DNA of 64,000 bases from Calidifontibacillus oryziterrae (lineage in GTDB: Bacteria; Bacillota; Bacilli; Bacillales; Bacillaceae_J): NCBI RefSeq assembly GCF_000331575.1, contig NZ_ANOK01000006.1, positions 62,001-126,000 of the forward strand, given 5' to 3'. A program made the position numbers and the translations under genes. Positions within the stretch are counted from its first letter, which is position 1. Each line of letters begins with the position of its first letter. Of this stretch, positions 55,773 to 64,000 are shown in pieces. The notes beneath the pieces were generated by a model. It saw only the letters and a program-made list of their open reading frames with translations. It made no database searches and was not told where the DNA came from.

Positions 55773-55839
55773 AAAAAGGCCTTATATATACTATTTAACT
55801 ATAAAAACTGTAAAAAATCCCTAAAGGGGGGACACCCGC

Positions 55840-57204
55840 ATGTCAGATCTAAAAAAAAGAATGGATGAGCAATTCGAAGCTTTTGTTTTTGATGCAATTC
55901 AAAAAAAGGATATTGATCTTTTTCGGCAAGAATTCCTTGAATTCCATCCATATGATCAAGCAAAATTCTATGTTAAGCAGGAAAAGGATGTTAGGATATT
56001 AATTAATTCCTATTTAACGCCTGCTGAAATGGCTGAATTGTTTCATAATATTGACGTAGAAGAGCAAGAGGATATTTTGCATGATATGGAACCAGCGTAT
56101 GCAGCAGATATGCTTGCAGAAATGTATGCGGATGACGCGGTAGATGTCTTAAATGAGCTTCAAAAAGATCAGGTTGTCAGCTATTTAACAATTATGGATA
56201 ATGAGGCAGCACAAGAAATCAAAGACTTGCTTCATTATGAGGAAAAAACAGCTGGTAGTATTATGACAACTGAATTCGTGTCAATTTCTGCAAATCAAAC
56301 TGTACGAAATGCGATGAAAATTTTAAAAACAGAAGCACCTGATGCAGAAACCATTTATTATCTATACGTAACTGATGATGAGGAACGGCTTGTAGGTGTT
56401 ATCTCCTTGCGTGATTTAATAATATCCGATGAAGATAAACTTATTTCAGAAGCAATGAATGATCGTGTGGTTTCAGTTTCAGTTAGTGAAGACCAGGAAA
56501 ATGTTGCGAAAATGATGAAGGATTACGATTTCCTAGCTCTTCCGGTGGTTGATTTTCAAAGACATTTACTTGGGATTATTACTGTTGATGATATCATTGA
56601 TGTTATGGAAGAAGAAGCATCAGATGACTACTCAAAACTAGCTGGTGTCCCTGAAATTGATAGCTCTGATTATTCATCTATATCTGCAGCTAGAAAACGA
56701 TTACCATGGCTAATTATCCTACTTTTTTTAGGGATGTTTACTGCAAGTTTAATTGGTCGTTTCGAGTCAGCTTTAAGTCAATTATCGATATTGGCAGTTT
56801 TTATTCCTTTAATTGCTGGCATGGCTGGAAATACTGGAACACAAGCATTAGCAGTCGCAGTTCGTGGGATTGCAACAGGTGATATTGGCCAAACCGGAAC
56901 ATTTCGGATATTGAAAAAAGAAATTGGAACAGGAATCATAGTTGGCTTAATATGTGGAATATTAGTAATGATCACTGTAAATGTATGGCAACATAATTTT
57001 GCCTTAGGTCTTCTAGTTGGTATTTCGATTTTTCTTACTGTTACAGTATCAACATTCGCGGGAGCTGTTGTACCATTAGTTATGCATCGTTTTAAGATCG
57101 ATCCAGCGGTTGCATCCGGCCCTTTTATTACAACAATAAATGATATTATTAGTATTTTAATTTATTTCGGTTTAGCAACATTCCTCATGAATTATTTAAT
57201 ATGA
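55840..57204 (+). CDS. mgtE: Magnesium transporter MgtE
   Basis: MgtE is a gated Mg2+ channel. The 454-residue protein has the acidic N domain (to about 130), two CBS domains (about 140-260), a plug helix (SSISAARKRLPWL) and five membrane helices with the conserved IPLIAGMAGNTGTQALAVAVRG and ends in GLATFLMNYLI. AAGGGGGG precedes ATG 55840. Many Bacillus mgtE genes carry an M-box leader; none is obvious here. It lies between rodA and yjbQ. Confidence 0.93.
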   Translation: MSDLKKRMDEQFEAFVFDAIQKKDIDLFRQEFLEFHPYDQAKFYVKQEKDVRILINSYLTPAEMAELFHNIDVEEQEDILHDMEPAYAADMLAEMYADDAVDVLNELQKDQVVSYLTIMDNEAAQEIKDLLHYEEKTAGSIMTTEFVSISANQTVRNAMKILKTEAPDAETIYYLYVTDDEERLVGVISLRDLIISDEDKLISEAMNDRVVSVSVSEDQENVAKMMKDYDFLALPVVDFQRHLLGIITVDDIIDVMEEEASDDYSKLAGVPEIDSSDYSSISAARKRLPWLIILLFLGMFTASLIGRFESALSQLSILAVFIPLIAGMAGNTGTQALAVAVRGIATGDIGQTGTFRILKKEIGTGIIVGLICGILVMITVNVWQHNFALGLLVGISIFLTVTVSTFAGAVVPLVMHRFKIDPAVASGPFITTINDIISILIYFGLATFLMNYLI

Positions 57205-57240
57205 TAAACTTTATGAAAGCAATATAAAGGGGGTCGATTG

Positions 57241-59088
57241 ATGGAAGGTCATGTTGCAGTTACATCACTTGTTATAGTCATTTTAGCAGCATTTCTTACC
57301 CCGATTTTTTTACATCGCTTTAAGATGAATATTATTCCAGTAGTCGTTGCGGAGATCATTGTTGGATTAATACTAGGGAAAAGTGGTTTCGAGCTTGTAC
57401 AACCTGATATGTGGCTTGAAACTCTTTCCCTTTTAGGTTTTATATTCCTCATGTTTTTAAGTGGCCTTGAAATTGATTTCTCAGCATTTGCAGGCGGTAA
57501 GAAAAGAAACGGACATACACCTAACGCTTTTCTTATTGCCTCAGTCTACTTTTTCGGTATTTTAGTTATATCTTATCTTTTATCACTTGTATTTGTATGG
57601 TTTGGCTTTATCGATAATGCAATGTTAATGACATTAATTATTTCGACGATTTCACTTGGTGTTGTCGTTCCCACATTAAAGGAAGCCCAAATTATGAAAA
57701 CTACCATTGGGCAAACCATTTTATTAGTTGCAGTAATTGCAGACTTAGTCACGATGGTGCTTCTTGCAGTCTTTGTTTCGTTATATGGTGAAGAACATGG
57801 AAACATGTGGCTTTTATTAGTTTTATTTGGTGTAGGTGTCTTTTTATACTTTCTTGGAAAGCGTTTCCGACAGCTATCTTTTATTGAAACGATGTCTAAG
57901 GGAACGATTCAAATTGATACGAGAGCAATATTTACACTGATTATTTTATTAGTAGCATTATCTGAATCAGTTGGTGCGGAAAATATATTAGGTGCGTTTT
58001 TAGCGGGAGTTTTAGTATCACTATTATCTCCAAACCCCGAAATGGTACATAAATTAGATTCATTTGGTTATGGGTTTTTAATCCCGATATTTTTCGTTAT
58101 GATCGGTGTAGAGTTAGATATCTGGGCACTCTTTAGAGATGAAAAAGTGTTGCTGTTAATGCCTCTTTTACTAATTGCATTATACTTATCTAAGCTACTT
58201 CCCGCTTTAGTTTTGAGGAAATGGTATGACTGGAAAACAGTATTTGCATCAGGCTTCATTCTAACATCCACTTTATCATTAGTTATTGCTGCTGCAACAA
58301 TAGGTGAACGGATGGAGATGATTTCTAATGAGGTTTCTGGTGCTTTAATTTTAGTTGCAGTAATTTCATGTATTATTTCGCCGATCATTTTTAAGAAGAT
58401 CTTTCCAAAACATGCGATTACAACTCATCGGGAGAAAGTAGCGTTTATTGGCGCAAACACTTTGACATTATCTGTTTCAAGAGAGCTAGAAGACGACCAT
58501 TATGAAACCTTTATTTATCATACAAGACAAGACAAAATTGATAAGCAACAATCTACGTCATTGTTTCACATTCAAGAAGTTGACAGCTATGCGGTCGAGA
58601 ATCTAGAAAGACAAAAAGTTTTTAATGTAGATATTCTTGTTGTATCAACTGGTGATGAACAAACGAATGCAACAATTGCGATTTACGCGAAGGAGCAGCA
58701 TGGGATTGAACGGATCATTGCTCGAGCGGAAACACCTGATATTGAAAAACAACTTCGAAATTATAACATTGAGGTCATTTCAGTCATCTTGTCTGCAAAT
58801 ATCCTCCTAAAAGCACTGATCGAATCGCCGAGTGTATTAACGCTACTAACTAAAGAAGAAAGCGCCCTATATGAAATCAATATGAATAACCATAAATATC
58901 ATGGTATAATGCTACGCAAATTTCCGTTTACAGGAGACGTCATTATTGTCCGTGTGTTTAGGGGGAAGGACTCAATTGTTCCTCATGGTGATACGGAATT
59001 AAAACTAAATGATCGCTTAATTGTAACAGGATCAAGGGAATATGTTGAACAATTGCGAAAATTATTTGAGTATTGTGAGTGGTGCTAA
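57241..59088 (+). CDS. yjbQ: YjbQ, CPA2-type monovalent cation/proton antiporter with TrkA domain
   Basis: A 615-residue CPA2 antiporter. The first 390 residues contain roughly twelve helices with LFLSGLEIDFSAFAGG and ILGAFLAGVLVSLLSP; the remainder has a TrkA-N-like Rossmann domain (VAFIGANTLTLSVSRELE) and a TrkA-C domain near 530-610. It probably exchanges K+ or Na+ for protons under ligand control. ATG 57241 with AAAGGGGGT is used; a TTG directly upstream is in frame. Matches B. subtilis yjbQ, before fabI. Confidence 0.9.
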   Translation: MEGHVAVTSLVIVILAAFLTPIFLHRFKMNIIPVVVAEIIVGLILGKSGFELVQPDMWLETLSLLGFIFLMFLSGLEIDFSAFAGGKKRNGHTPNAFLIASVYFFGILVISYLLSLVFVWFGFIDNAMLMTLIISTISLGVVVPTLKEAQIMKTTIGQTILLVAVIADLVTMVLLAVFVSLYGEEHGNMWLLLVLFGVGVFLYFLGKRFRQLSFIETMSKGTIQIDTRAIFTLIILLVALSESVGAENILGAFLAGVLVSLLSPNPEMVHKLDSFGYGFLIPIFFVMIGVELDIWALFRDEKVLLLMPLLLIALYLSKLLPALVLRKWYDWKTVFASGFILTSTLSLVIAAATIGERMEMISNEVSGALILVAVISCIISPIIFKKIFPKHAITTHREKVAFIGANTLTLSVSRELEDDHYETFIYHTRQDKIDKQQSTSLFHIQEVDSYAVENLERQKVFNVDILVVSTGDEQTNATIAIYAKEQHGIERIIARAETPDIEKQLRNYNIEVISVILSANILLKALIESPSVLTLLTKEESALYEINMNNHKYHGIMLRKFPFTGDVIIVRVFRGKDSIVPHGDTELKLNDRLIVTGSREYVEQLRKLFEYCEWC

Positions 59089-59176
59089 ATAAGGGGGCTA
59101 ATAGAAAAAACGATTTTCTATTAAAAAAATCAACAGTGTACGTTTACACAACCTTTAGAAAAGTGAAAAATTATGA

Positions 59177-59205
59177 TATAATCAAATTATAGCACTAGGT
59201 ACTAA
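59177..59205 (+). promoter_or_regulatory. fabI promoter with FapR operator
   Basis: A perfect -10 TATAAT is at 59177-59182. ATAGCACTAGGTACTAA (59189-59205) matches the FapR palindrome at about 13 of 17 positions, including a perfect AGGTACTAA half, and overlaps the predicted start site. Confidence 0.65.
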
Positions 59206-59256
59206 TATCATATACTAAAAAATATTAAATAATTTTAATTTAAGGGGGAACTAGAA

Positions 59257-60030
59257 ATGTTATCTTTAAAAGAACGTACATATGTGGTGATGGGTGTTGC
59301 AAACAAGCGTAGTATAGCATGGGGGATTGCTCAGGCCTTAGATAAAGCAGGTGCTAGATTAGTTTTTACATATGCAGGTGAGCGCCTAGAAAAGAGTGTG
59401 CGGGAGCTAGCAGATACATTGAATCGAAAAGATTCCATAGTATTGCCATGTGACGTAACAAGTGATGAAGATATAGAAAGAGCATTCAAGCAAATAAAGG
59501 ATGAAATAGGTACAATCCACGGTCTCGCTCATTGTATTGCATTCGCCAAAACAGAGGAGCTTAAAGGTGAATACATGAATACAACAAGGGACGGCTTTTT
59601 ATTAGCACACAACATTAGTTCTTATTCTTTAACAGCTATTGCAAAGGTTGCAAAAGATTTAATGACTGAAGGCAGAAGTATCGTAACATTAACGTATTTG
59701 GGCGGCGAACGTGTGATGACCAATTATAATGTGATGGGTGTTGCAAAAGCCTCTCTCGATGCAAGTGTTAAATACTTGGCATCGGACCTTGGCAAGTATG
59801 GCATTCGTGTCAATTCGATTTCAGCTGGACCAATCCGGACGTTATCTGCAAAAGGTGTAAGTGATTTTAATGTTATCTTGAAAGAAATTGAAGAAAAAGC
59901 ACCTTTACGTCGAACTACAACCCAGGAAGAGGTTGGGGATACAGCTCTATACTTATTTAGCGACCTTTCAAGAGGTGTAACGGGAGAAAACATTCATGTC
60001 GATTCAGGGTATCATATTATCGGCTATTAA
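59257..60030 (+). CDS. fabI: Enoyl-ACP reductase FabI (NADH-dependent type)
   Basis: FabI reduces enoyl-ACP in the last step of each elongation cycle and is the target of triclosan. The 257-residue SDR protein has VMGVANKRSIAWGIA at the cofactor site, Y147 and Y157 with K164 (YX6K) in TNYNVMGVAKASLDAS, and the C-terminal GENIHVDSGYHIIGY. AAGGGGGAAC precedes ATG 59257. FapR-type control matches fabH-fabF elsewhere in the window. Confidence 0.95.
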   Translation: MLSLKERTYVVMGVANKRSIAWGIAQALDKAGARLVFTYAGERLEKSVRELADTLNRKDSIVLPCDVTSDEDIERAFKQIKDEIGTIHGLAHCIAFAKTEELKGEYMNTTRDGFLLAHNISSYSLTAIAKVAKDLMTEGRSIVTLTYLGGERVMTNYNVMGVAKASLDASVKYLASDLGKYGIRVNSISAGPIRTLSAKGVSDFNVILKEIEEKAPLRRTTTQEEVGDTALYLFSDLSRGVTGENIHVDSGYHIIGY

Positions 60031-60091
60031 AATATAGTTGTATGAGGGACAAAAAATCCGGATTATATATCATGAACGATGATCGGAGAGC

Positions 60092-60120
60092 AAAAACGCT
60101 TCTTTTCAAGCGTTTTTTTT
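60092..60120 (+). terminator. fabI terminator
   Basis: AAAAACGCTT pairs with AAGCGTTTTT (60092-60101 and 60108-60117), then more Ts. Confidence 0.9.
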
Positions 60121-60143
60121 GTAAAAGATAAAAAAGTATATAA

Positions 60144-60306
60144 TTTTGCGCTTTGGAATCCAGCTCCAGCGCCCAGCGACTAGTAAACTTCGCTCATCTC
60201 TTTTGCGATAAGTCAATATCGACTCGTCCCTAGTCGTGTTTCCTTTATCTCGATCGATGCGCTCTTAGTTTATACGTCGCTAAGCGGGGCGCTTGCGCCT
60301 TTTTTG
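60144..60306 (+). repeat. Dispersed ~160-bp palindromic repeat, copy D
   Basis: Shares the leftmost GCGCTTTGGAATCCAGC block with A and B and the right-end AAGCGGGGCGCTTGCGCC hairpin with B. It lies between the fabI terminator and the cotO sigma-K promoter and, unlike the others, abuts no stop codon. Confidence 0.85.
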
Positions 60307-60311
60307 TAGGC

Positions 60312-60338
60312 ACATTACCTAAGGTGTTGCATAAGATA
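60312..60338 (+). promoter_or_regulatory. Sigma-K promoter of cotO
   Basis: AC (60312-60313), 16 nt, then CATAAGATA (60330-60338): an exact match to the sigma-K consensus AC-N16-CATANNNTA. Start near 60345, directly before the ribosome site. Confidence 0.85.
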
Positions 60339-60367
60339 AGTAAGAGATGACTTGAAGGAGGGAGGGG

Positions 60368-61417
60368 ATGAATATGGAGAAAAAAATTGCTGCTACTGTA
60401 AATAGTCCACTTTTGTATATATCACAGCCTGTCTTTGGAGAAGTAAAACCAAAAATGCAGGAGATGTGTATAGTAAGGCCAAAGACACATGTAATTGAAA
60501 AACAGCCTGTCGTCTCAGAAGTTGAAAGTAATGACCGTGAAAAAAAAACATCAATCGAAAGCATGCTGGACGAAAATCCGAAGCAAATCGAAGAAAAACT
60601 AACACCAATTGAAAATAATATCGAAGAAAAGTTAGCACCAATTGAAAATAAAATCGAAGAAAAAATTGCTCCAATTGAGATTAAAATGGATGAAAAGCCT
60701 AACGAAAATAAGCTAGCCTTTTTTGATAAACCTATGCATTTTGGAAATAAAATTGAAAAACCGTTGCAAGCCGAAGAACCTATAGGTAAAAGTCCGATTA
60801 AGGTCGAAAACAATATAGCTCCGAAAGTATTATCTAACCATGATCTAAATGATGATCTTGCTAAGGTTGAAGAAAAAAAAGCAAAAAGAAAAAAAATTGT
60901 AGCATACGGTATTAAATCAAGTTTTGAAAAAGGAATTAAAGCTTCAAATAAACGTAAAGAGATAAAGCATAAAAGCATCAATCCTTTAGCGTTGTTAGCT
61001 GCAAACCCCAATTTGAAAAAAGTAAAGGAGACAAACGATTCAACAGCTATGGCTTCGGATACCATTGAAAATGAGCGTCAAGAAACGAACCAAAACCAAG
61101 AATATATACAAAAACATGAAAAACAGGAACCATCCTTGCAAAATACCAATATGCAACAAGCCGAGGTGGTGGAAGGAAAAGCAACAGTCACAAAACGTTT
61201 CAAAGAACTTTCAATGGAAGAAAAAGTGGAATATTTGCTTCATTTACCACCTGGGGTGCCAAAAATCAAATGTGAATTCGAGACAAAAGAAGAGAAGTAT
61301 CATGGTATTGTTATCGGATATGCTGACGGGATTGTTCACATTTTTCAAAAGAAAAAGCCAAATAAACTTAGCTTAAAAATAGAGGATATCATTTCGATCA
61401 ATCGTAAAAGTTTTTAA
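60368..61417 (+). CDS. cotO: Spore coat protein CotO, with expanded low-complexity middle
   Basis: CotO is a spore coat morphogenetic protein that acts with CotH on the outer coat. The 349 residues have conserved ends: PLLYISQPVFGEVKPKMQ near the N-terminus and LSMEEKVEYLLHLPPGVPK...YHGIVIGYADGIVHI at the C-terminus. The Lys/Glu-rich middle is longer than in B. subtilis (about 227 residues) and contains tandem EEK(L/I)xPIENxI-type repeats at about residues 75-105. ATG 60368 follows GGAGGGAGG; ATG 60374 is an alternative. Exact sigma-K promoter upstream. Confidence 0.9.
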   Translation: MNMEKKIAATVNSPLLYISQPVFGEVKPKMQEMCIVRPKTHVIEKQPVVSEVESNDREKKTSIESMLDENPKQIEEKLTPIENNIEEKLAPIENKIEEKIAPIEIKMDEKPNENKLAFFDKPMHFGNKIEKPLQAEEPIGKSPIKVENNIAPKVLSNHDLNDDLAKVEEKKAKRKKIVAYGIKSSFEKGIKASNKRKEIKHKSINPLALLAANPNLKKVKETNDSTAMASDTIENERQETNQNQEYIQKHEKQEPSLQNTNMQQAEVVEGKATVTKRFKELSMEEKVEYLLHLPPGVPKIKCEFETKEEKYHGIVIGYADGIVHIFQKKKPNKLSLKIEDIISINRKSF

Positions 61418-61522
61418 CCCTGAGGAATAGAAACTAACTCCCGAGGATTACATTTGTAGTCTTTTTTTTTACAATTTTAAGCTGGAAAGGTGTGATCTTA
61501 TATCAAAATATATATGAAAAAC

Positions 61523-61561
61523 AATAAAGGAGACTACGTTTGTTTGGTAGTCTCCTTTATT
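61523..61561. terminator. Bidirectional terminator cotO/cotY-like
   Basis: A perfect 15-bp stem, AATAAAGGAGACTAC with its complement, 9-nt loop, between the convergent genes. Confidence 0.85.
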
Positions 61562-61610
61562 AGCATTGTGTTACAGCTTGTTACTCCCACCATTAATCGA
61601 TAACAGATCC

Positions 61611-62126
61611 TTACGATAAAGAAACAGCTGGTAAACAAGTAATAGCACAGAAGCATGTTAGATCAACTGTAAGGCAAATTCCAGTGGCTGTAAGATCAGC
61701 TAAATTTTCGTTATTAATTTGCTCGCATGGATCGTCAAATTCCATTGGTTCTGCATCACCATTACCATTACCATTTGTTTCCTCAAAGGTTAGAAGCTCT
61801 AGAACTGCACAGCAATCATCATCAACTGTTTTTACGCGGAAAATAAAGCTTTCAATACATTGGAATACTTGTTCATTGAAATTCATTGGTGTTTGGAAAT
61901 CTACGCCAAAACCTTTAAAAGGTTTTAATTTCTTTCCATAAAGAATAAATGGAACTGTATTTAAATTGTTTGCTGCACTAGGATCTAATAAGCTTTCAAT
62001 TGAATTTTCGCAACTTACATCGCAACAATTTTCTACAACTTCGTTTTGTGCATCGGCGATAGCTCTTACAACATCACAAACGCAATTCCCACTATGATGA
62101 TGATGGTCCCCTTTTCCACAACTCAT
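61611..62126 (-). CDS. cotZ: CotY/CotZ-family spore coat protein
   Basis: A 171-residue cysteine-rich coat crust protein. It has SCGKGDHHHHSGNCVCDVVRAI at the N-terminus (as shorter blocks: SCGKGDHHHH then NCVCDVVRAI), CCDVSCENSIESLL, DDDCCAVLELL and TGICLTVDLTCFCAITC. CotY/CotZ self-assemble into the hexagonal crust lattice through disulfides and metal. A sigma-K-like promoter is at 62179-62205. Whether it is CotY or CotZ cannot be decided. ATG 62126 follows GGAGAG. Confidence 0.9.
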   Translation of the reverse strand: MSCGKGDHHHHSGNCVCDVVRAIADAQNEVVENCCDVSCENSIESLLDPSAANNLNTVPFILYGKKLKPFKGFGVDFQTPMNFNEQVFQCIESFIFRVKTVDDDCCAVLELLTFEETNGNGNGDAEPMEFDDPCEQINNENLADLTATGICLTVDLTCFCAITCLPAVSLS

Positions 62127-62178
62127 ACCCTCAATCTCTCCTTTTTATAAATTTATATTTTATGACTTTCGTCTCTAA

Positions 62179-62205
62179 CAGAATATGTGTGGGTTAATGT
62201 ATTGT
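62179..62205 (-). promoter_or_regulatory. Sigma-K promoter of the 171-residue coat gene
   Basis: Minus strand AC (62204-62205), 16 nt, CATATTCTG (62179-62187); one mismatch from CATANNNTA. The -10 context CATATTCT is shared with the upstream coat gene. Confidence 0.7.
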
Positions 62206-62291
62206 GTGGGTATTCGTCTAATTTTTTGACAATTAAATTAGGATAAGGAGCGATTTAATAATAGAAAAAAGGGGTATAAGATTCGGGTGAT

Positions 62292-62951
62292 TTATTTAGA
62301 CGTACACTTATGAGCTTTTAAAATATCGTGTATTTGTGAAGCTGTAGCGTTTTCCGTCATAGTTGGTTGGTGACAAGAGATACCGCAGAAACATTCAAGG
62401 TCAACTGTTATGCATGCGCCTGTTTCAATAAAACCATTAAAGTCGAAGCATGGGAATGATTTTTTGTGATCACCTGTAAATTTGCCTGCAAAGGGTTCAC
62501 CATTACAGGTAGGCCATAATAATTCCAATACAGCACAACAATCGTCCTTTATTTTTTTGACCTTAAAGAATGGACTAAAGATAAGACAAAACTTTCCGTT
62601 CTTACCATATAGTGGTGCTTTCCCGAGGAACGGTGAATTGTTACATGATTTACATCCGCATTCTAAACTAAAAGGGATTGTATTTGCTACTGGTGCAAAC
62701 TTTTTTGGAGAAAGGAGCTGCTGAATGGATCTTTCGCAGCTTACTTTACAACAATCGTTACGTCGTTCTTCTGCTGCTAATTGAGCTTTGTGGATTTTTC
62801 GGACAACTTTGCAGACACAATGGATATCATCATCATGCTCGTGATCGTGCTCGTGCTCGTGTTCATGATCATGATGATCGTCGTCTTCAAAGAAATAATC
62901 GTGATGGTGATCATCAATGAATTGATCAAAATCACTGTTTTTTCTCTTCAT
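62292..62951 (-). CDS. CotY/CotZ-family spore coat protein with His/Asp/Glu-rich N-terminal extension
   Basis: A 219-residue paralogue of the 171-residue coat protein: CVCKVVRKIHKAQ, DCCKVSCERSIQQLL, ECGCKSC, DDCCAVLELLWPTC and CITVDLECFCGISC. Residues about 13-44 form an acidic/histidine-rich tail with DDHHHDYFFEDDDHH and alternating HEHEHEHDHEHDD, likely to bind metal ions such as zinc, nickel or manganese. An exact sigma-K promoter lies upstream. ATG 62951 follows AAGGAGGAAC. 165 nt separate it from the downstream coat gene, which has its own promoter. Confidence 0.88.
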   Translation of the reverse strand: MKRKNSDFDQFIDDHHHDYFFEDDDHHDHEHEHEHDHEHDDDIHCVCKVVRKIHKAQLAAEERRNDCCKVSCERSIQQLLSPKKFAPVANTIPFSLECGCKSCNNSPFLGKAPLYGKNGKFCLIFSPFFKVKKIKDDCCAVLELLWPTCNGEPFAGKFTGDHKKSFPCFDFNGFIETGACITVDLECFCGISCHQPTMTENATASQIHDILKAHKCTSK

Positions 62952-63006
62952 AAATTAAGTTCCTCCTTTATAAATGATTTGACCATTTTCACTTGTTGTC
63001 ACTTAC

Positions 63007-63033
63007 TAGAATATGTAATTAGTTCGTACATGT
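63007..63033 (-). promoter_or_regulatory. Sigma-K promoter of the 219-residue coat gene
   Basis: Minus strand AC (63032-63033), 16 nt, CATATTCTA (63007-63015): exact match to AC-N16-CATANNNTA. Confidence 0.85.
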
Positions 63034-63210
63034 ATGGGGAGTTGTCTACTTCATTATAAATATGGGTATGTAAAAATAATAAAGTAACGTTCAGGTTATC
63101 GATGCAATTAATTAAACTGCCCATACATAAATGAGACTTTCAGCATAATGATAAAAAGAGTACCTATAGATTTCATGAACTCAAATATTTTAAGAGGATT
63201 GATCAAACAA

Positions 63211-64000
63211 ATGACAAAAACCATTGTCTTTGTTGAAACAACAAAATCAGGTTCGAGTAGGGAAGCTTTAAAGGCGGCTCACCGTTTATGTTTCTTTACT
63301 GTCTTAATAACGGAAAACAAAAGATTTGTTACTCAACCGGAGGAATTTCCAGAGGTTAATAAAATGATACATCTAGATACCATAACTGTAGAAGGAATAA
63401 GTGAAGAAATAAGGAAGCTTCAACAACAAGGTAGAGTGATCCAAACAGTAATTAGTTTAATTGATCCATTTGTTTCAAAAGCAGCAAAATTATCCAACGA
63501 ATTTTGTGGAACAGACCTTTCTGTTTCAGCAATCGAAAAAATGGAGGATAAAACATTAACCCGCGAGACACTGAAATATAATAGTGCTACACCAAAGTTT
63601 CATATTTACGATCCGAAAGGGCAACTAGTATCTTTCGTAGACAACTATCATGATCATTTCCCAATTATATTAAAATCACCCTTTTCAAAGGCTTCGAGAG
63701 ATGTTTATTTAGCTGAGAATAAAATTGAAATGGAAAAGATGATGCGACGGTTATTGAAAACCTATCCGACTGAAAAAATATTAGTAGAGGAATATTTAAT
63801 AGGTCCTCAATACTTAGTAGAGGTAGTAGTAAGTAAAGGGAAAGTAAATATTATCGCAATTGTTAAGCAAGAAATTACGAAAAAGACAGCGTTTATTATT
63901 ACCGGGTACGAAATCCGAGTGGAGTTGGAGAAGGAATTATTCAATACATTAGAGGATTCTGTCCATTCAATTATTGAGGATATAAAGCTTGAAAATGGTG
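63211..64000 (+). CDS. ATP-grasp domain protein, N-terminal part (runs off the window)
   Basis: The first 263 residues of a protein that continues past the window. The start (MTKTIVFVETTKSGSSREAL) is a pre-ATP-grasp Rossmann-like part; the middle has KMEDK-type helix and ILKSPFSKASRDVY, a candidate ATP-binding Lys, followed by ILVEEYLIGPQYLVEVVVS, the E-x-E/Y-x(I/L)GP pattern of carboxylate-amine ligases. Substrate unknown; a peptide or amino-acid ligase role is plausible. ATG 63211 has AGAGGA 12-13 nt upstream. Divergent from the coat genes. Confidence in the class is fair, in function low. Confidence 0.7.
   Translation, partial: MTKTIVFVETTKSGSSREALKAAHRLCFFTVLITENKRFVTQPEEFPEVNKMIHLDTITVEGISEEIRKLQQQGRVIQTVISLIDPFVSKAAKLSNEFCGTDLSVSAIEKMEDKTLTRETLKYNSATPKFHIYDPKGQLVSFVDNYHDHFPIILKSPFSKASRDVYLAENKIEMEKMMRRLLKTYPTEKILVEEYLIGPQYLVEVVVSKGKVNIIAIVKQEITKKTAFIITGYEIRVELEKELFNTLEDSVHSIIEDIKLENG

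Noticed and set aside
55658-55839. M-box magnesium riboswitch before mgtE
   Set aside because: Only about 60 nt lie between the predicted start site and the ATG, too short for an M-box, and its conserved blocks are absent.

Overview
The window is a low-GC, Gram-positive, endospore-forming genome segment, best explained as a facultatively anaerobic member of the Bacillaceae. Three lines of evidence support this: long synteny with the Bacillus subtilis yjzC/med-comZ/fabH-fabF/yjbA-trpS-opp-spx-mecA-coiA-pepF-yjbH...yjbQ-fabI-cotO-cotZ block; spore coat genes with textbook sigma-K promoters; and a cluster of Crp/Fnr regulators, FNR boxes, MoaA and Hcp that points to anaerobic nitrogen-oxide metabolism. 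A denitrifying Bacillus-like species is a plausible source. No nar, nir or nor structural gene lies in the window.

Region 1 (1-8.9 kb) is an anaerobic/redox island. It holds the tail of an oxyanion-type ABC ATPase, two DUF2249 proteins, a DUF59 Fe-S assembly factor, a polytopic haem-copper-oxidase-I/NnrS-like protein, three Crp/Fnr paralogues (one a canonical B. subtilis-type Fnr, one with no cysteine at all), a radical SAM/SPASM enzyme followed by a YwiC-like membrane protein, and moaA. FNR boxes (TGTGA-N6-TCACA or one mismatch per half) sit at class-II promoter spacing before the membrane protein, the radical SAM gene, moaA and the third regulator.

Region 2 (8.9-18.5 kb) is the complete argCJBD-carAB-argF operon with candidate AhrC (ARG-box) operators before argC and before carA. 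Its CarA has Gly in place of the catalytic glutaminase cysteine, so the arginine-specific carbamoyl-phosphate synthetase is predicted to use free ammonia.

Region 3 (18.5-30.6 kb) holds uppP, yjzC, CtsR-controlled clpB, yjzD, med-comZ, FapR-controlled fabH-fabF, an LCP protein, yjbA and T-box-controlled trpS. Region 4 (31-44 kb) holds oppABCDF, a DUF4015 glycoside-hydrolase-like protein, spx, terC, mecA, cls and coiA. Region 5 (44-48 kb) contains an FNR-box hcp gene placed between coiA and pepF and bracketed by short repetitive DNA. Region 6 (48-60 kb) runs yjbH(spxH)-yjbJ-yjbK and yjbM-nadK-rluD, prpE, rodA, mgtE, yjbQ and FapR-controlled fabI. Region 7 (60-64 kb) holds cotO, two CotY/CotZ-family coat proteins, and the start of an ATP-grasp gene.

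Dispersed repeats include four co-oriented copies of a ~160-bp imperfectly palindromic element (three abutting a stop codon), one copy of a GC-rich ~115-bp element, and two inverted 49-bp repeats related to a 12-bp tandem array. All calls come from reading the sequence and from remembered family features; no database search was run.
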